Assembly (NCBI RefSeq): GCF_001039355.2
Contig: NW_019774748.1
Location: 330,454 to 394,453 of the forward strand
Length of the DNA stretch: 64,000 nucleotides
Direction: 5' to 3'
Source of the DNA: Lingula anatina
Lineage: Eukaryota; Brachiopoda; Lingulata; Lingulida; Lingulidae
Shown: positions 1 through 21,786 of the stretch, piece after piece
Position numbering within the stretch: the stretch's first letter is position 1
How the letters are laid out: every line of letters starts with the position of its first letter
Notes under the pieces: generated by a model
Seen by the model: the letters and a program-made list of their open reading frames with translations, nothing else
The model's database searches: none
Told to the model about the DNA's origin: nothing
Program-made: the position numbers and the translations under genes

Positions 1-1566
1 ACCTCAAGCATCCCAGGTCTAAAACCCATGCAGGATTTATGCCGTAAGTCTTTGTTCGCGTGTGTGGGATGCGGTCTGCTTTAATGAAAATTTGACAAAC
101 AATTTAATTCGCTATTAATAGTTATCAGAGACTTATTAAATCGGAGCTTCGGTAATTAACTTCATAACATTTAACGGGTTTGGAAACGCCGATAATATGT
201 ATCGCCAGCTTGTCTTCCGCTATTTTTGCAGAATGTACCATGATAGAGATTTTTAAACAGCAATGAAAACGCCTATGTACCCATGTACTTAAGTCAAAAA
301 TATGGGACGCGACAAATGACAAAGGTAAATGACCAGGAATCTGTTTTATACCCGCTGGCTACGAAACCATGCAACTCGGCTGGCACAGACACGGCTAAAC
401 GAGGGAATGGGTATTAACATCCGTTACATTGAAACAAATCGTTATCAGTTAATTAATGTGATTTTTAAACAAACTTATCTGAGAGGATTGGGTTCAAAAA
501 GATATCACCCCTGTACCGTTACCACCGCAACTCTTCAAAGTACCAGATTAAGTGAAAAGCTTGATTTACAAGACAAGAGAGGCCCGGGTTTTTCTATGCA
601 AGCTACAACCAAGATAAACTCCAATTCAGGTTATCACACTGTGTTCATAGTGACAACCGTAAAATGATAAAAATATGACAATTCTGACGAAGATTTGTTG
701 ACACACACTGTGTTATAACATTGACTGACAGCTTTATTGCCCAGGCGCTAGACCATCCTTAAACTGAGCAACATTAGAATGACACACATCTACTTGCTTT
801 TGTCCTCATTATTTGTCGAACAGTCTGTTTTGGATCTTAGTATGGGAAAATATATTTGAAATAAAATCCATGATGTTAAGTAATTTGCGGATTTTCCATT
901 TTCCCACCAAAAGAAATATAAAAAAACAGAAAAATGTGCGTGCGTGCGCGTATTGTTGGTGCGTGCTTACGTGAATGATATTCCAATCTGATGATCATAT
1001 TCGCTTGCCTTGGAAGTAGCCATCTGCCGAATACTTGATTGACTTTCAGAAAGACACAGCGAATCTGATTATTAACAGTCTTATCACCACTGTAATGTGC
1101 AACGACCAATCGGGTTGTTCTAAACACATCCTAGCTACTCCAAACCTTGCAGGCATTTGACCAATCAGAGAGCGTTTTAATTCAACAGGTCGACTTTAGC
1201 AGCGCATCAAAGAGTCATTAATCTAAGTAGCTAGCTAGTGATTAATGGGCTCCTCACAATACCTTCAAACTTATGAAGAGATAACATTAAAGCAAGAAGT
1301 CGGGAGAAGGCCGAGTTGATATAGGGACAAGTTGTGGCGCACAGAAATCACTTTCACCTTTGCTCATCCATGTTAACGACACAGCGCCGCTACTAGGTGC
1401 AGTGCTAGCAGTAATCTCCACCACTTACTTGAACAAGTACAGGACCCACAACAGCTACATGTACAGCTGAGAGGAACACGGCGACTTTAGTGCGTAGATA
1501 TTTTTTGGTTAACTTAGTTTGTTACTGTTTGTCTACTTAGGCTTCAAGACGGATCCAACACTGGAT
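1..1566. other. Upstream flank and possible 5' UTR of the Nkx6 gene
   Basis: No coding region can be supported here; the short open frames lack family resemblance. Just before the Nkx6 start, near 1525-1541, there is a pyrimidine-rich tract ending in 'ttag' followed by 'gcttcaag'. It resembles a 3' splice acceptor, so a non-coding 5' exon further upstream is possible. No TATA box or initiator can be assigned with confidence. Confidence 0.4.
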
Positions 1567-10948
<9,382 letters not shown>

Positions 10949-12742
10949 CGTGGCACTACCCACACAAGCGTGGGCCCTTGCCAAATTTGGTGCTTCCTTC
11001 ACCGGTACAGTATTATACAGCAAAGATACCTGAGGATGGGGCGGGGGCGGGGGCGGGGGTGGGGTGCAAGGAGCAGAGACAAAATCTCAGCAGGCCAGGC
11101 CTGGTACTCAGATATGCCAATCTCGTCTACAAACGGTCTGAATCAGAGCCATCTTGTATGCCAATCTCCAGAGTTTGCCATTGGATAGACTTCCAGTGAT
11201 GTACATGTACCAGTGTTGTGCGCACTGACTATACTCATATGTTCCGTGTACAAATAGTGTACGGCGAAGTCAGCTGGTGCTGCGTTACTTAGCCACAACA
11301 TTCCACATGCCTCACCCCTTAAAAACCTATGTTATCGTGTTCTTTATCGTACGACTGGCCGTGCTCTCATGCGCTGTGCCTTGGTTGATTATCTATTATA
11401 TTTAAATATATATCAGTTGTCACAAAGGATTTTTCCTACTTTACTTATTTTTCGTGGTTTAATTTTCTCAGAATGGAAATCATATTCAAAAGAAAATGTG
11501 TTAAGTAAATGCAAAGGGAAGGCATGCTTCCCTCTAGTATACTTGTATGTGCTAGCACTGTGAGCATTGTGTAAAGTTTTTTGCTACTTCTTTAATGTTA
11601 TTTTCAGACAGCAAAAAGGCTGTCAGATTTGTTTTTGTCCACATTGCCATTTGTATAGCCGGGCAGGTTTAATCAAGGCCCATCAAGACAAAGATGAAAT
11701 GGTATCGTTAGCCATGATAAATTCTCCACGCCAATGTCTTGATGTGTCCCGAGCCGCCCATAGTTCTTGATTTGCCTTCACTTTGATGTGTAAAATTGTA
11801 AATTGGGAAGTAGGAAAGTTCTTGGCAATTTCCTGGTAACACAGAATTGATGGCAGATCCAACAGTTGTTGCTCATATGTAAGAGAAGTTGTCTTTTCTT
11901 ATGCATTGTTATCGTTGTTGAGTAGCCGTAGAATCTCTATTCCTAGGCCAAATAATATGGAAGGAACTTCAACGAAGTTTTATTATCCATTAAGGCTGTT
12001 AATTATTTATTATTTTTACCAATTTATTTACTTGGTGTCTAATAGTTGATTCGCGTTAGCAGTTTATAAACTAAGTGACACACATTTGCTGGTAGTTTCA
12101 TTGTAGCTTTCCGTACAACGTAGCACGAGTTTTGCTTCTGTTCAAGGCTTGTTGTTTTATAAACATTGATATAATATTATGCTTTTTTCGTGAAATGTCT
12201 TGACAGAGAGCTGTCTCTCAGCATAAATTTTGTATCTTTATTCAATAGGGTAAAGAGCTTGTCTTTGTTATTTTTCTCTTCAGGGTAAAATTTTGACAAA
12301 CAATTGCAAATGCCTTTGTGCTTTGAACATTTTAATGGAAACCCCCGTTATACATGTAAGTGCTGTAGGTGACAACGTAACAGTTACATATTCTCTGAGG
12401 AAGGAATTTTGTCATAAACATTTCGTCAGGTATAGGACGAGAAATTCTGACAGCGACATGGTTGACTTCAACCGCAACGTCATTCTCTGTATAAGTTAGG
12501 TTTATCATCCACTGTGACGCTTTAAAATTTTTGTTTCTTAAAATTATAATTATTATAATTATTATTATCTCTCCGTCAGGTTCTCAATCTGCATCTGTGA
12601 CTAACTACCTCACATGTGCTTTTAGGCAAATCGCAAAACTCCTCAACTGTTGTCAGAAGTGGTAAGAAACCCTTTGTATGTGTATGAAAAAGCGAACAAA
12701 ATCATTGTGATGTGGTGGCTGCTAAGAACATAAAATAAACAC
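10949..12742 (+). other. Probable Nkx6 3' UTR and downstream flank
   Basis: Non-coding sequence after the Nkx6 stop. It includes a G-rich GGGGC-type run at about 11038-11064. A possible AATAAA polyadenylation signal lies at 12734-12739. The true 3' end is not determinable from this sequence. Confidence 0.35.
11038..11064 (+). repeat. Short G-rich tandem repeat (GGGGC)n
   Basis: Four or so tandem copies of a GGGGC/GGGGT unit just after the Nkx6 stop codon, in an otherwise AT-rich region. It would lie in the 3' UTR of the transcript and has enough G-runs to form a G-quadruplex (inference). Confidence 0.7.
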
Positions 12743-14160
12743 GTATGACTGATTTTGTATTTTTTGTGGTATGTTGTAACTTGGCCAATTTATCTCACTT
12801 AATAACATCGCACAGCTCCATAGTTGGCCAACCCTGTGCGACGTATTCAAAGTATTTGACGGGCCTGCTATGCAGCAAAAATTGTTATTGTTTTACATAC
12901 TCCAATGTATCCGTCTATAAACAAAATACCACTTCGCCGTGAAGTACAGTCGGCATGTGCGTGGAATTGTTTCCTTAGTTTCACAAAAGTGTAGTCCATG
13001 GAATTACTCCGCGCGTCTGTCTATCTAAGGAACTTTGGTTATTGAAGAGAACTTACGAGCAACGTCTTTGCCTTAAGATCAATTCCCCACAATAGGCTAT
13101 AACACGCGGTTCAATTTGATTAGGCTGATGAATTAGGAGGTTTTGGAGCGCATTGAGCCCATTTAAGAAAAATTAATAGCCATAGATATTTGCCAAGCCT
13201 CAATCTATAGTCAACCTGAGTGTTGCTGCCATGGCATAAATGATAGCGCGGCCGAGTTTTATTGGATTTGATGCTCAATAATTGAAATAAAAATGAATTG
13301 TGTAATTTAGCAAGGAACGTTGCATACTAACATATCCTTGATAGTTTCTGATTAACACAATCCCCGGCCCACATTGCCCGGCTAACCAGCTAACCCGCAC
13401 CGAGACATGCGTTATCAAAAGAGATTATTGACAATTTATTTTTACACAACAGCAAATATGATTGATTTTATTAATTTGAGCAATAAATTATCCTTCAATG
13501 AAGATTAATTGTCTTAATGAAGTTGTTGAGATCGATCGATAAGTTCGCTGCTGTGCGGCAAGGGGGTACTAAGTAGCGGCTACGGACGGAAGTGGGAGAA
13601 GAGCGTTCTTTTCGTCGCCGTGAAAGTCGACATCTTCTCTACCTTTACCTACCGATTAATGGGCATAGTTCAAGGACAGAAACTCCGAATTAACCAATAT
13701 CTTCTCCTTACATAACCATTTTTACACGAATTAAGATTTACAGATAAATTGTAAAGAAACACTTTGTTAACATGTACTTAAGTGTTAATAGCTGTCACGA
13801 AAAATGATATGAGGGAATCTGGAACATAAAATATTACCGGAGAGAGAATTCGCTCATATAGTTTGTGAAAACTTGTATTAGATTTATCTGCAATTCATTA
13901 GGTTTATCTGTAATTTTAAATGACGAACTTCTGGTAACGTCAGTGAAATTCATTATCGTTCTTTTTTTTGCAATCATGTATGTGCAATTTTGTTGTATTC
14001 TGTTTTAAGAAATATGGAAATATTGCTGTGTTTTTTTTCTTTCAAACTGGAGCAAATTATTCAGAGGATTTTCGAAAATTTACAGTTTCTGTGAATTTAG
14101 ATTAATAGTTCGAAAGAAACCACACATTTTGGCGTTTATTTTTCTGAGAAATTGTAATAA

Positions 14161-14589
14161 CAGACGTTAACTAAAAAAGATAATCATATACTGTATTTCC
14201 ACTACCACATTCAGAACGTATGGAAATTGGCAAAGCCAAAATATTTTTCTTTAAAAGGTGCTGATATAAGTGTTGGACACTTCATTGGTGGCAGTTTTCT
14301 TGTCCCACCATATGTAAGCCAGATCGATGGGATAGTATTAAAAGGACCATTTGTAAAATTAATAGCAATTGTTGTGTTTAATTACACAGTTAGCCAGATG
14401 AACAAAGTAAATCGAGCAGTAGGTCACATATTGTTAGGGAGTTTATTTACAGGTGCGATGGAAACCATGGCAACCAAACTGGGTAGGACAACAGCTAAAG
14501 GTGGCCGAATACATCATGAATTCCACATTACATCCATTACGAACTACTTAAGGATTATTGGGTGCTTTTATGTCGCAATTAACACTTGA
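14161..14589 (+). CDS. Unrecognised single-exon open frame, hydrophobic product, no ATG at its start
   Basis: The frame is open from 14161 (after a TAA at 14158) to a TGA at 14587-14589, about 142 codons, without an ATG near its left end. The composition looks protein-like: two hydrophobic segments (around HFIGGSFLVPPYV and KLIAIVVFNYTV), a Gly/Thr-rich stretch (GRTTAKGGRIHHEF), then a hydrophobic end (IIGCFYVAINT). An AATAAA follows at about 14608. I do not recognise the family. It could be a 5'-truncated retrocopy, an exon of an unannotated gene or chance. Confidence 0.3.
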   Translation, partial: QTLTKKDNHILYFHYHIQNVWKLAKPKYFSLKGADISVGHFIGGSFLVPPYVSQIDGIVLKGPFVKLIAIVVFNYTVSQMNKVNRAVGHILLGSLFTGAMETMATKLGRTTAKGGRIHHEFHITSITNYLRIIGCFYVAINT

Positions 14590-16331
14590 GATGAAGTGTA
14601 ATTTTGAATAAAATATCCATTTAATCGTCATAAACCGCATAGGAAAAGTTTAATTATTCGACCTGCAATGATTGTTATAGGTGAAATCGCTCTGTGTGCA
14701 TATTAACAGGACATTTTTGAAAGCATGATTTTTTCATAATACCAATTTTTAAAAAAGCTGTTCGCAGATACAAATACTGAGACTGAAAAGCATTATTGTA
14801 AATCGGGCGATAGATAAAATATTTGTGTCATTTAAATACTTTTTTAAAATATGGTAAAACAATAGTTTTGCATTAAAGTATAAATTGCAGTATTGATTAA
14901 AAAAAAACAAAGAAAAGAATACACTGAGGTTGGTCCGATTTTAGAAAATCCTGCAATATTCTATTTGAAAAACTTTTTCTCTTATTGCTTTGAATAATCG
15001 TATAAAATAAAACTGGTATATAAATAAATTAACACACGCATTAATCCTTACTTATTTGAATAAGGCAATTTACCTTGGCATGGACCTATTTTCCCAGTAA
15101 TGAATATGCACAAGTTCGAAGAGGAACAAAAATTCGCGGTATCACGCAATGAGTAAATTTATTTACTGTATAAGGATTTTGCATGAATGCCTGGCGTAAT
15201 GACACATTCTTGCGATTTTAGAAAGAAAACTTGCAAATATAATGATAAATGTTGATAAGAAAGCTTGGAATTGATTTAACATTGAATTTGTTTTTTTTTT
15301 TCTAAAATAACAGAGGTAGGCCTATATTCATTCAGTTATAAAATATACGTTTAAATTTTGTGGTATCTAGCCAAATTTTTTCAGCAAGGTTACAAATGGA
15401 CCGCTTAAAATGGAAATAATCAGTAGGCCAAGAGCTGATTTCTAGAGATAAAAATGATTATTTGGAAATTTGAACAACTGTAGTCATTTCGATTTGTCTC
15501 CCCAAGTTTTGTGGCTTCGGTGTAATGGAAAAGCCAAGGCCAGCGTAGTTTAGTACATTTAGTACAGGCTACGACTTGAGTAATTTCGGTGTTTTATTTA
15601 ACGTGTATCTTGTGAGTATAGTTTTAGCCTGTTTATCAAAGTTTACACTGTGCTACCATGGATATAATCTGGTAACCACAGGAAAAACTTTACAAAAATT
15701 AATAACAAAACCGAATTCCAAAACAAATACATTTACAACTTTTTGTATCTGTTTCTACTTTTATTTTATATTGCACATTTATTTAAGTGTTATATAACCT
15801 TATGACGGAACCGACCTTCCCTGCAAGTTTTTAGAGAAGGTTATGTGAATGCTGCATCTGTTCGTACATTATAAAAGATACCTGGACAAAAGAGAGACAA
15901 AGTAAGATAAAAGCTGATGAATGGTACTATCCCAAGTCTTTCTCGGCGGCCGATCATGCTGACACCCTTGGGCCTGCACTATATTAAAACTCATGGAAGA
16001 GATACTTAATCCTTCTATTCTTTCGCACAAACAAGGCGCAAATGAAGATTTAAACATTCTCTCGGGGGACCGACGTCGCCTGCTTGACACTCGATATAGA
16101 ATAAAACAGTTGTAACGGCATAAGAACAGTTGATGATCCGAGCAATAAGAAGTGCGAATATTGTTTGGAGTAATTTATCAATAATCATCGCAGCATGTGT
16201 TGTAAGGCGTGAATAAAAACGTCATCAAATCTCATTATAACAATACGTAGTAATGTTTATCTTTGTTCACACTACTGTACCCCTAAGCGTACGGAAGGTT
16301 ATTGAATAATGGAAAACATCTTAACGGCGTA

Positions 16332-16332
<1 letters not shown>

Positions 16333-16363
<31 letters not shown>
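16333..16363. repeat. Poly(A) run
   Basis: Uninterrupted A tract of about 31 bases. It may mark the end of an old retrotransposed sequence, but no element body was recognised to its left. Confidence 0.8.
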
Positions 16364-16367
<4 letters not shown>

Positions 16368-16520
16368 GAATGAATGGTGAAAAAAGAAGGAGCCAATGGA
16401 CTTACCAAGTGCTGACAAAAAATTTAAGAGCTCTCTAGATCTGATTTTTTTCATAAGCTATCACAAAACATTTTGTCATTTTAATTCTACCTCAAAACCG
16501 AATCTTAAAAGGCGTTTTAA

Positions 16521-16542
16521 AATATATATATATATATATATA
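16521..16542. repeat. (TA)n microsatellite
   Basis: About 11 perfect TA units seen directly. Confidence 0.85.
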
Positions 16543-16833
16543 ACCCTCCGACAGCTTGTGCAGTGATATACATTACAAAGAAAAGCTCGGATCCGTGAAG
16601 TCTATGAAGTTAGAGTGACATACAAGAGATTGGCACTTAAGTTTCCAATTCATTTTTAACCCATCACGTTGAATTTGATCTTAATAGAAATTATGCTATT
16701 AATCTCAATATTGTCGCTGAAGAATGATACATGTATCACAGTGTATGAATATGCGATGACGATATTTCACCGCCTGTCTCGCCCCCTTGACATGGAATCT
16801 TACCAACATGCCATTTGCTTTTGGATCGCACAC

Positions 16834-16837
<4 letters not shown>

Positions 16838-16869
<32 letters not shown>

Positions 16870-16870
16870 G
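16838..16870. repeat. (CA)n microsatellite
   Basis: About 14 CA units grading into CG/TG repeats, seen directly. Confidence 0.85.
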
Positions 16871-17570
16871 CGTGTGACTAAATTCTCAATATTTCAAACG
16901 TTGTTGTTCACTGCTATCCTTAGTTATGAAAATCAACATTGAAATTAGAATTTAAATTACTGAAACAGCCTCATACGCACACGCATGTAACAATACAATA
17001 TAAATGTTCTGAGTAAAAAAATAAACTTTTTTTCCATGCCAATAGTTTAAATTCAACATTTTTCATAACAGGGGGACAAAGAAACGTCGATATTTCTTAC
17101 TTCTCCATTGCGTCCGTTTTCGCAACATGGCAATAAACATATACCCCTTTATATAGCTACGTTGGTAAGATCTATGACTCTAAAACTAATAAAATCTTTT
17201 CTAAAATTAAAACACTTTGACAAAAATACACCCATCTCCTGAAGCCCTGCACTCGACGGTCCTCTTGTTAAGAGCTTTCAATAAAGTCCATGTTGTCAAT
17301 GACTTGGTAATAATATTTTGGACTTTAATTGTTCATAAAGACATTAAAGGTATTAAATGCCACTTAAAAGACATTTTTGTACTATCTTAAGTTATCACTT
17401 AGCGTCACATGAATAGCTACTGAAAAGAACCTCACACCTGCGCTAATTCGCCATATCAGACGACACAATAGGTCCCACTTTTTTCACGATGGCTGCGTCC
17501 GTCAATTATGAAGGCTCGTTTAAACGGTTAAGAAAAAATAACAAGAAAAAAAGAAAAAAATCTTTGTTGT

Positions 17571-17604
17571 TGATTAGATAGATAGCTAGGTAGATAGATA
17601 GATA
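17571..17604. repeat. (GATA)n-like microsatellite
   Basis: Imperfect GATA/TAGA tetranucleotide repeat of about eight units, with one TAGC/TAGG interruption. Confidence 0.75.
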
Positions 17605-19443
17605 CAAAGGGTTAAGTCACATTCTCTAAAGGTTAAAATCCTTCAACAAAAACGATGGTTTAAAATCGTCAACATAAACACTAGCCAACGTGGGGAAAGA
17701 TTATTATTCTTGCGCTAAAGAAAGTCTTCGGATTGTCTTTAATGCGCATAAAAATGACCATTAATTCTCCCGCGGTACGGATCATGAATACAGACGCTGT
17801 AGTTTTGGTAAAGAGGTGTCATGAACGCGGCCACACTGCGACAATAACACAAAGCTTGACAAACGTGGAGGATGGAATCATTTAAGATAAATGAAAAATG
17901 GATTGCAAATTTAAAATGCGGATAATGCTGCAAAGCCTTTGCTATACGTACACATAAGATTTGTGTTGATCTAAAAAATTGCATTCACATTGCTTTCATT
18001 ATAAAAGACAATGCATTACGGTATTAATAAAGGTTGATAAAAGATGTGCTATGAAAAATAAAAAAAATACACTGTCAAACTTGCCAGGCAGATTTTGTTT
18101 GGGTTTATTTTTATTTTGTTTGAATTATGTATTTTTTTCTTTTTCATAAACCCTACAATTAAGAATACAGCCTTTTGTAATATACAGGTCTATATTATAC
18201 TATCTTTGTATTCTTATGTTAAACACAAAACCCATTTTCCTCTTTTCCGTTTTATAAATCAAATTATTCTTCTCTCAGGTGCAAAAAAACTCAACTGGAT
18301 GTGTGAAAGTTCTCTTTTCCCTGTCGCTTTTCTTCTCAGCGCATTCATCGCGACTTGTGCCCCAAGATAAATGTTCTACGAGTTATTGCATCTACGCAGT
18401 TGACTGAATTAATGTGCATCTATGGTGAAGCAAATATTGCGTTTAATTTTAGAGCTTTTTCTATTCAAGTCAGTCCCCAACCACCTGGCCGGGGGAAGAC
18501 GCAAGGGAAGAAGAAGATAAAGTACAACGTTTCAGTTGCTAACACGTGCACATGTGTTCACTGAGGGCATCAATGAATCAGCATGGGAGCGCTCATCGTA
18601 AACTTAATAATTCTCTTAATAGTTTCTCATTTAGTGAATGTAGTGTCTTCCCCTAGAGGAGGGGCGGTTGTAAAGAATTCAGCGTCAGTTTATTAGACAT
18701 AGGGTGGTCAGGATTGGAGGCACAAGCTGAGTGCGAACTCATCTGCTCCGTATTTATAGCTAAAGCGACACCCGAGTTACACGTTTGGAAGGAACTTTTC
18801 ATCACTTTGATAATGTACCTTCATTGGGAATACTTCCAAATGCCTGGTTTGGTTTGTGGCTTTAAAGTGACAGTTTTGTTGAAAAATCATTAAAATGTTT
18901 CGTTTTCTTATCTGCATGCCTAAGGATGAGATTAAGCTGAGGAGATAAACGCCGTGAAATTTTTTGCTTAGGTTGCAGCAAATTGCAGAAGGGTAATTTG
19001 GGTTGGATCAAGAAAATTGAACAGCAATCCCGCAGCGATTTAAAAAAAGTTCCTGCAGTCAGACGGGAAATCAAATACATGTATTTCCTATGACTCTGCG
19101 TTGTAGTTAAAACAGTTACCTTAAATTCCTGGGGTAAATATCTGACCGGTCAGCATAACATTTTGGGAATATGACCTTTTTATTTTGAAAAAACTCAATG
19201 TTTTCATTGCTGTAAAATGTCGCTTTATAAAAAATATCAATTTTTATCGTCATTATTTTGTTGACAAATTCAAAATGACTATCATATCAATTAATTTGAC
19301 AAATTTTATTTGTTAGTCGGCGTCTTTCATTTTTGTGCAAGTTTTCATAATTAAAAAAAAATCTTTCTTTAATGTAGATTTTGAAGACGATGAATTTAAA
19401 GTTCACGTTGCCGAAATTACTTTTAAAAAACTTCCGTTATATA

Positions 19444-19565
19444 TACCCTCTACCAGGGCCGCAGTTATTATTGTGGACATTTTTTGCTAAAATGACTGTC
19501 CATTTATCTATAGACATATCTGTGAATATCTGTGGAAAATCAATCTGTTGCCCTGGTAGAGGGTA
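19444..19565. mobile_element. Small foldback element (MITE-like), family with 40636-40766
   Basis: Ends are perfect inverted repeats: TACCCTCTACCAGGGC at the left and its reverse complement at the right. The left arm lies in ...ATATATACCC and the right in GGGTATGTTATATA, consistent with a TA target. A second copy of similar length sits at 40636-40766 with matching interior (gtgaatatct.. and aatctgt.. near the right end). It has no coding capacity, so it would be non-autonomous. The superfamily is not determined. Confidence 0.75.
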
Positions 19566-19745
19566 TGTTATATATACAATATACATGTTTATGAAAATGT
19601 GTGGCTATTGTGCTTGATTTTTTTTGTGTTTGCTTATAATGTTTTCATTAAAAACAAAGTTAGTATCTCATAATAAGGGGCACATTCTGAACAATGGAGT
19701 GACTTCACAAAATTTTTTTCCTGTTCAATAAAAAAAAATGAGTGT

Positions 19746-19746
19746 A

Positions 19747-19774
<28 letters not shown>
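19746..19774. repeat. (TC)n microsatellite
   Basis: About 14 TC units seen directly. Confidence 0.85.
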
Positions 19775-19778
<4 letters not shown>

Positions 19779-20439
19779 GAATGCTATGATCAGTTGAAGA
19801 ATCTGGGTAATTTGTGATAAGGTTTAAAACTTTAAAAGCTACAGATACCACAGTAGAGTACAAACAATAAGAAACTTGTGGTCAAATTCGCAAAAAAAAT
19901 ATGTGACTTTTTAAACAGGAGTAAAAAAAATAAGAGGATTATATTTAGGTATATTTGATAGGTTATGTTATAAACGATATATCATATTTTCGCCTTCATC
20001 TCAAATGTGACTATTTGGATGATTTCTGCATCAATGGAAATCTCAACCGATATTAGAAATGAAATAAATGTTTTTAACGGTATTGTTATTTCTAATTTTT
20101 CTAATCGTTGTTTCAACAAGCAAAAATGGCAGCCACGACCAGAATAAGGGTAAGAATAACATTCAGTTGTTTCTGCATTTTCTGTTTGGTATAAAAGGTA
20201 AAAAATTGATTAAAAAAACTGAGTCATTATACAGAACTTAGATTTGACTATCGAGAGATTTTATCCACCTCAGTTACATTAATTTCCATTAACTTAAATT
20301 TTCAATTAAAAAGTTCTTTATTAACCGCGGAAAATATTTCTACAGAGATCGCGTCTACAGTGCAGAATAAAATGAGCGATTTCACTTTCTATTCCGAATG
20401 CTTGCAAGACTTCAGACATAAATTCAGTGGTCTTGAATA

Positions 20440-20600
20440 TTCCCTCACTTTCCTCTTACTTTAAACACATTTTACACCAAATAAATATTACTTTACTTCC
20501 CTCTTGCTTTAAACGCATTTTTATATCAGATAAATATTTCTTTAATTCTTTTTACTTTAAAACGCACAATTTTACATTATGAATATTCTCTCAATTTCTA
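20440..20600. repeat. Imperfect tandem repeat, about 55-60-base unit, three copies
   Basis: Three successive degenerate units share CTTACTTTAAA, a run like AACGCATTTT, and AATATTxCTTTA/CTC. Divergence between units is clear by eye, so the array is old. Function unknown. Confidence 0.5.
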
Positions 20601-21584
20601 TTACACTGAACTTTTCATTACACCATACTTTACAATGTACGCATATATAAATAATAAACACGATATATTATTAATTTTAGCTCAGTCTATAAATCAAGTT
20701 TACATACTTTTTGATCAGCTGTACCTTCAATTGTGCTGTGGTATAGTCTACAATGTGTCTGCAGTGTGTATTCCTCCATACGGAAAGCTTATTTACTCTC
20801 CTACGTAAATGTGCATGTACCAGCCGCACTTTCAATTTCGTGGCTTAAGTCTTTATTTACCTGACTTGATTCTTAGATATGTGAAATACTTTAAGCGTTG
20901 CCGTTTAAAAATATACTTGACATCTGATTTTGTGAAAATATACCGAAACCCACGTAATTGTGAAACCGCTCAAACAACATGGTGAGAAAGCATGCACCGT
21001 CATCTGCAATGTAATGCATATGCATGCATGTATTATTTGACATGATATTATTTATTTATTTATTTATTTTTATTATGTAAGGAATGAAAAATCTAAGAAA
21101 ACATAAAATAAATTCCTAATAAAAATTTATCTGCGTAGTCTGTTGATCATGTAATAAGATTTAACTTTTCCTTTTCTACACTAAATTAAAGCTGTACCTT
21201 AATTAGTAACGCACACTTTACAGAGTAACACATAAAATCATTTATATTGAACTAATTTGTAGGTTGTTAAAAAAAGTGGGAACATCACCATACAAAAAAT
21301 TGAACATGGCATTATTTTTCACTGTATTGCTGTCTGAATACAGACAAAACCATGTTCCTAATTTTCAACTTCTGCCATATTCGTTTTTAGAAAGTTTCTT
21401 TTAGAAATACCATACATGCATACAGTGTTCTATATGATAGTTCAATATTTCTCCCGTTTAAACTTTCTTTTCAATGCAGTTATTTGATTATAACGTCCAT
21501 AAAATCCGAATCAGATGTTCATTGTGTTAGAGAAGTTATCCATTCAGGTTGAGTACGGCTAACACAATCACGAATACACAACTC

Positions 21585-21731
21585 CATGGAATGGAAGTAC
21601 GGGGTCCCATGTGATAAATACAGGTTAGGATAAGTCGGAGTATTGGGGTTAGTATATGGGCCGAATGTTACCCGTGCAAAGTAATTGGGGACGGACTACA
21701 GTTCCTAGCGGATTACCATTCCTGTCACACC
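21585..21731. mobile_element. Partial foldback element, family with 26529-26700 and 34316-34468
   Basis: Shares the interior (acaggttagg..gtcggagtat..gggttagtat, then gtgcaaagtaattgggg) with two other copies. The right end TTCCTGTCACACC matches the inverted end of the other copies. The left end is not clearly preserved. It lies just beyond the probable 3' end of the ankyrin/death-domain gene. Confidence 0.6.
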
Positions 21732-21776
21732 AGTCCGGTCACAATGAACAGAAAATATAACATTACAAAGATTTCT

Positions 21777-21786
21777 CTTTATTACG
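21777..21786 (-). promoter_or_regulatory. Candidate polyadenylation signal of the ankyrin/death-domain gene
   Basis: TTTATT on the plus strand (AATAAA on the minus strand), about 550 bases beyond the predicted stop codon. Position is plausible; use is unproven. Confidence 0.35.

Noticed and set aside
329-667. 112-codon plus-strand open frame
   Set aside because: Opens with a TTG rather than an ATG, has no family resemblance or domain pattern, and lies in AT-rich flank; probably chance.
19381-19617. 78-codon open frame
   Set aside because: Passes through the inverted ends of the small foldback element at 19444-19565, so it is not a gene.
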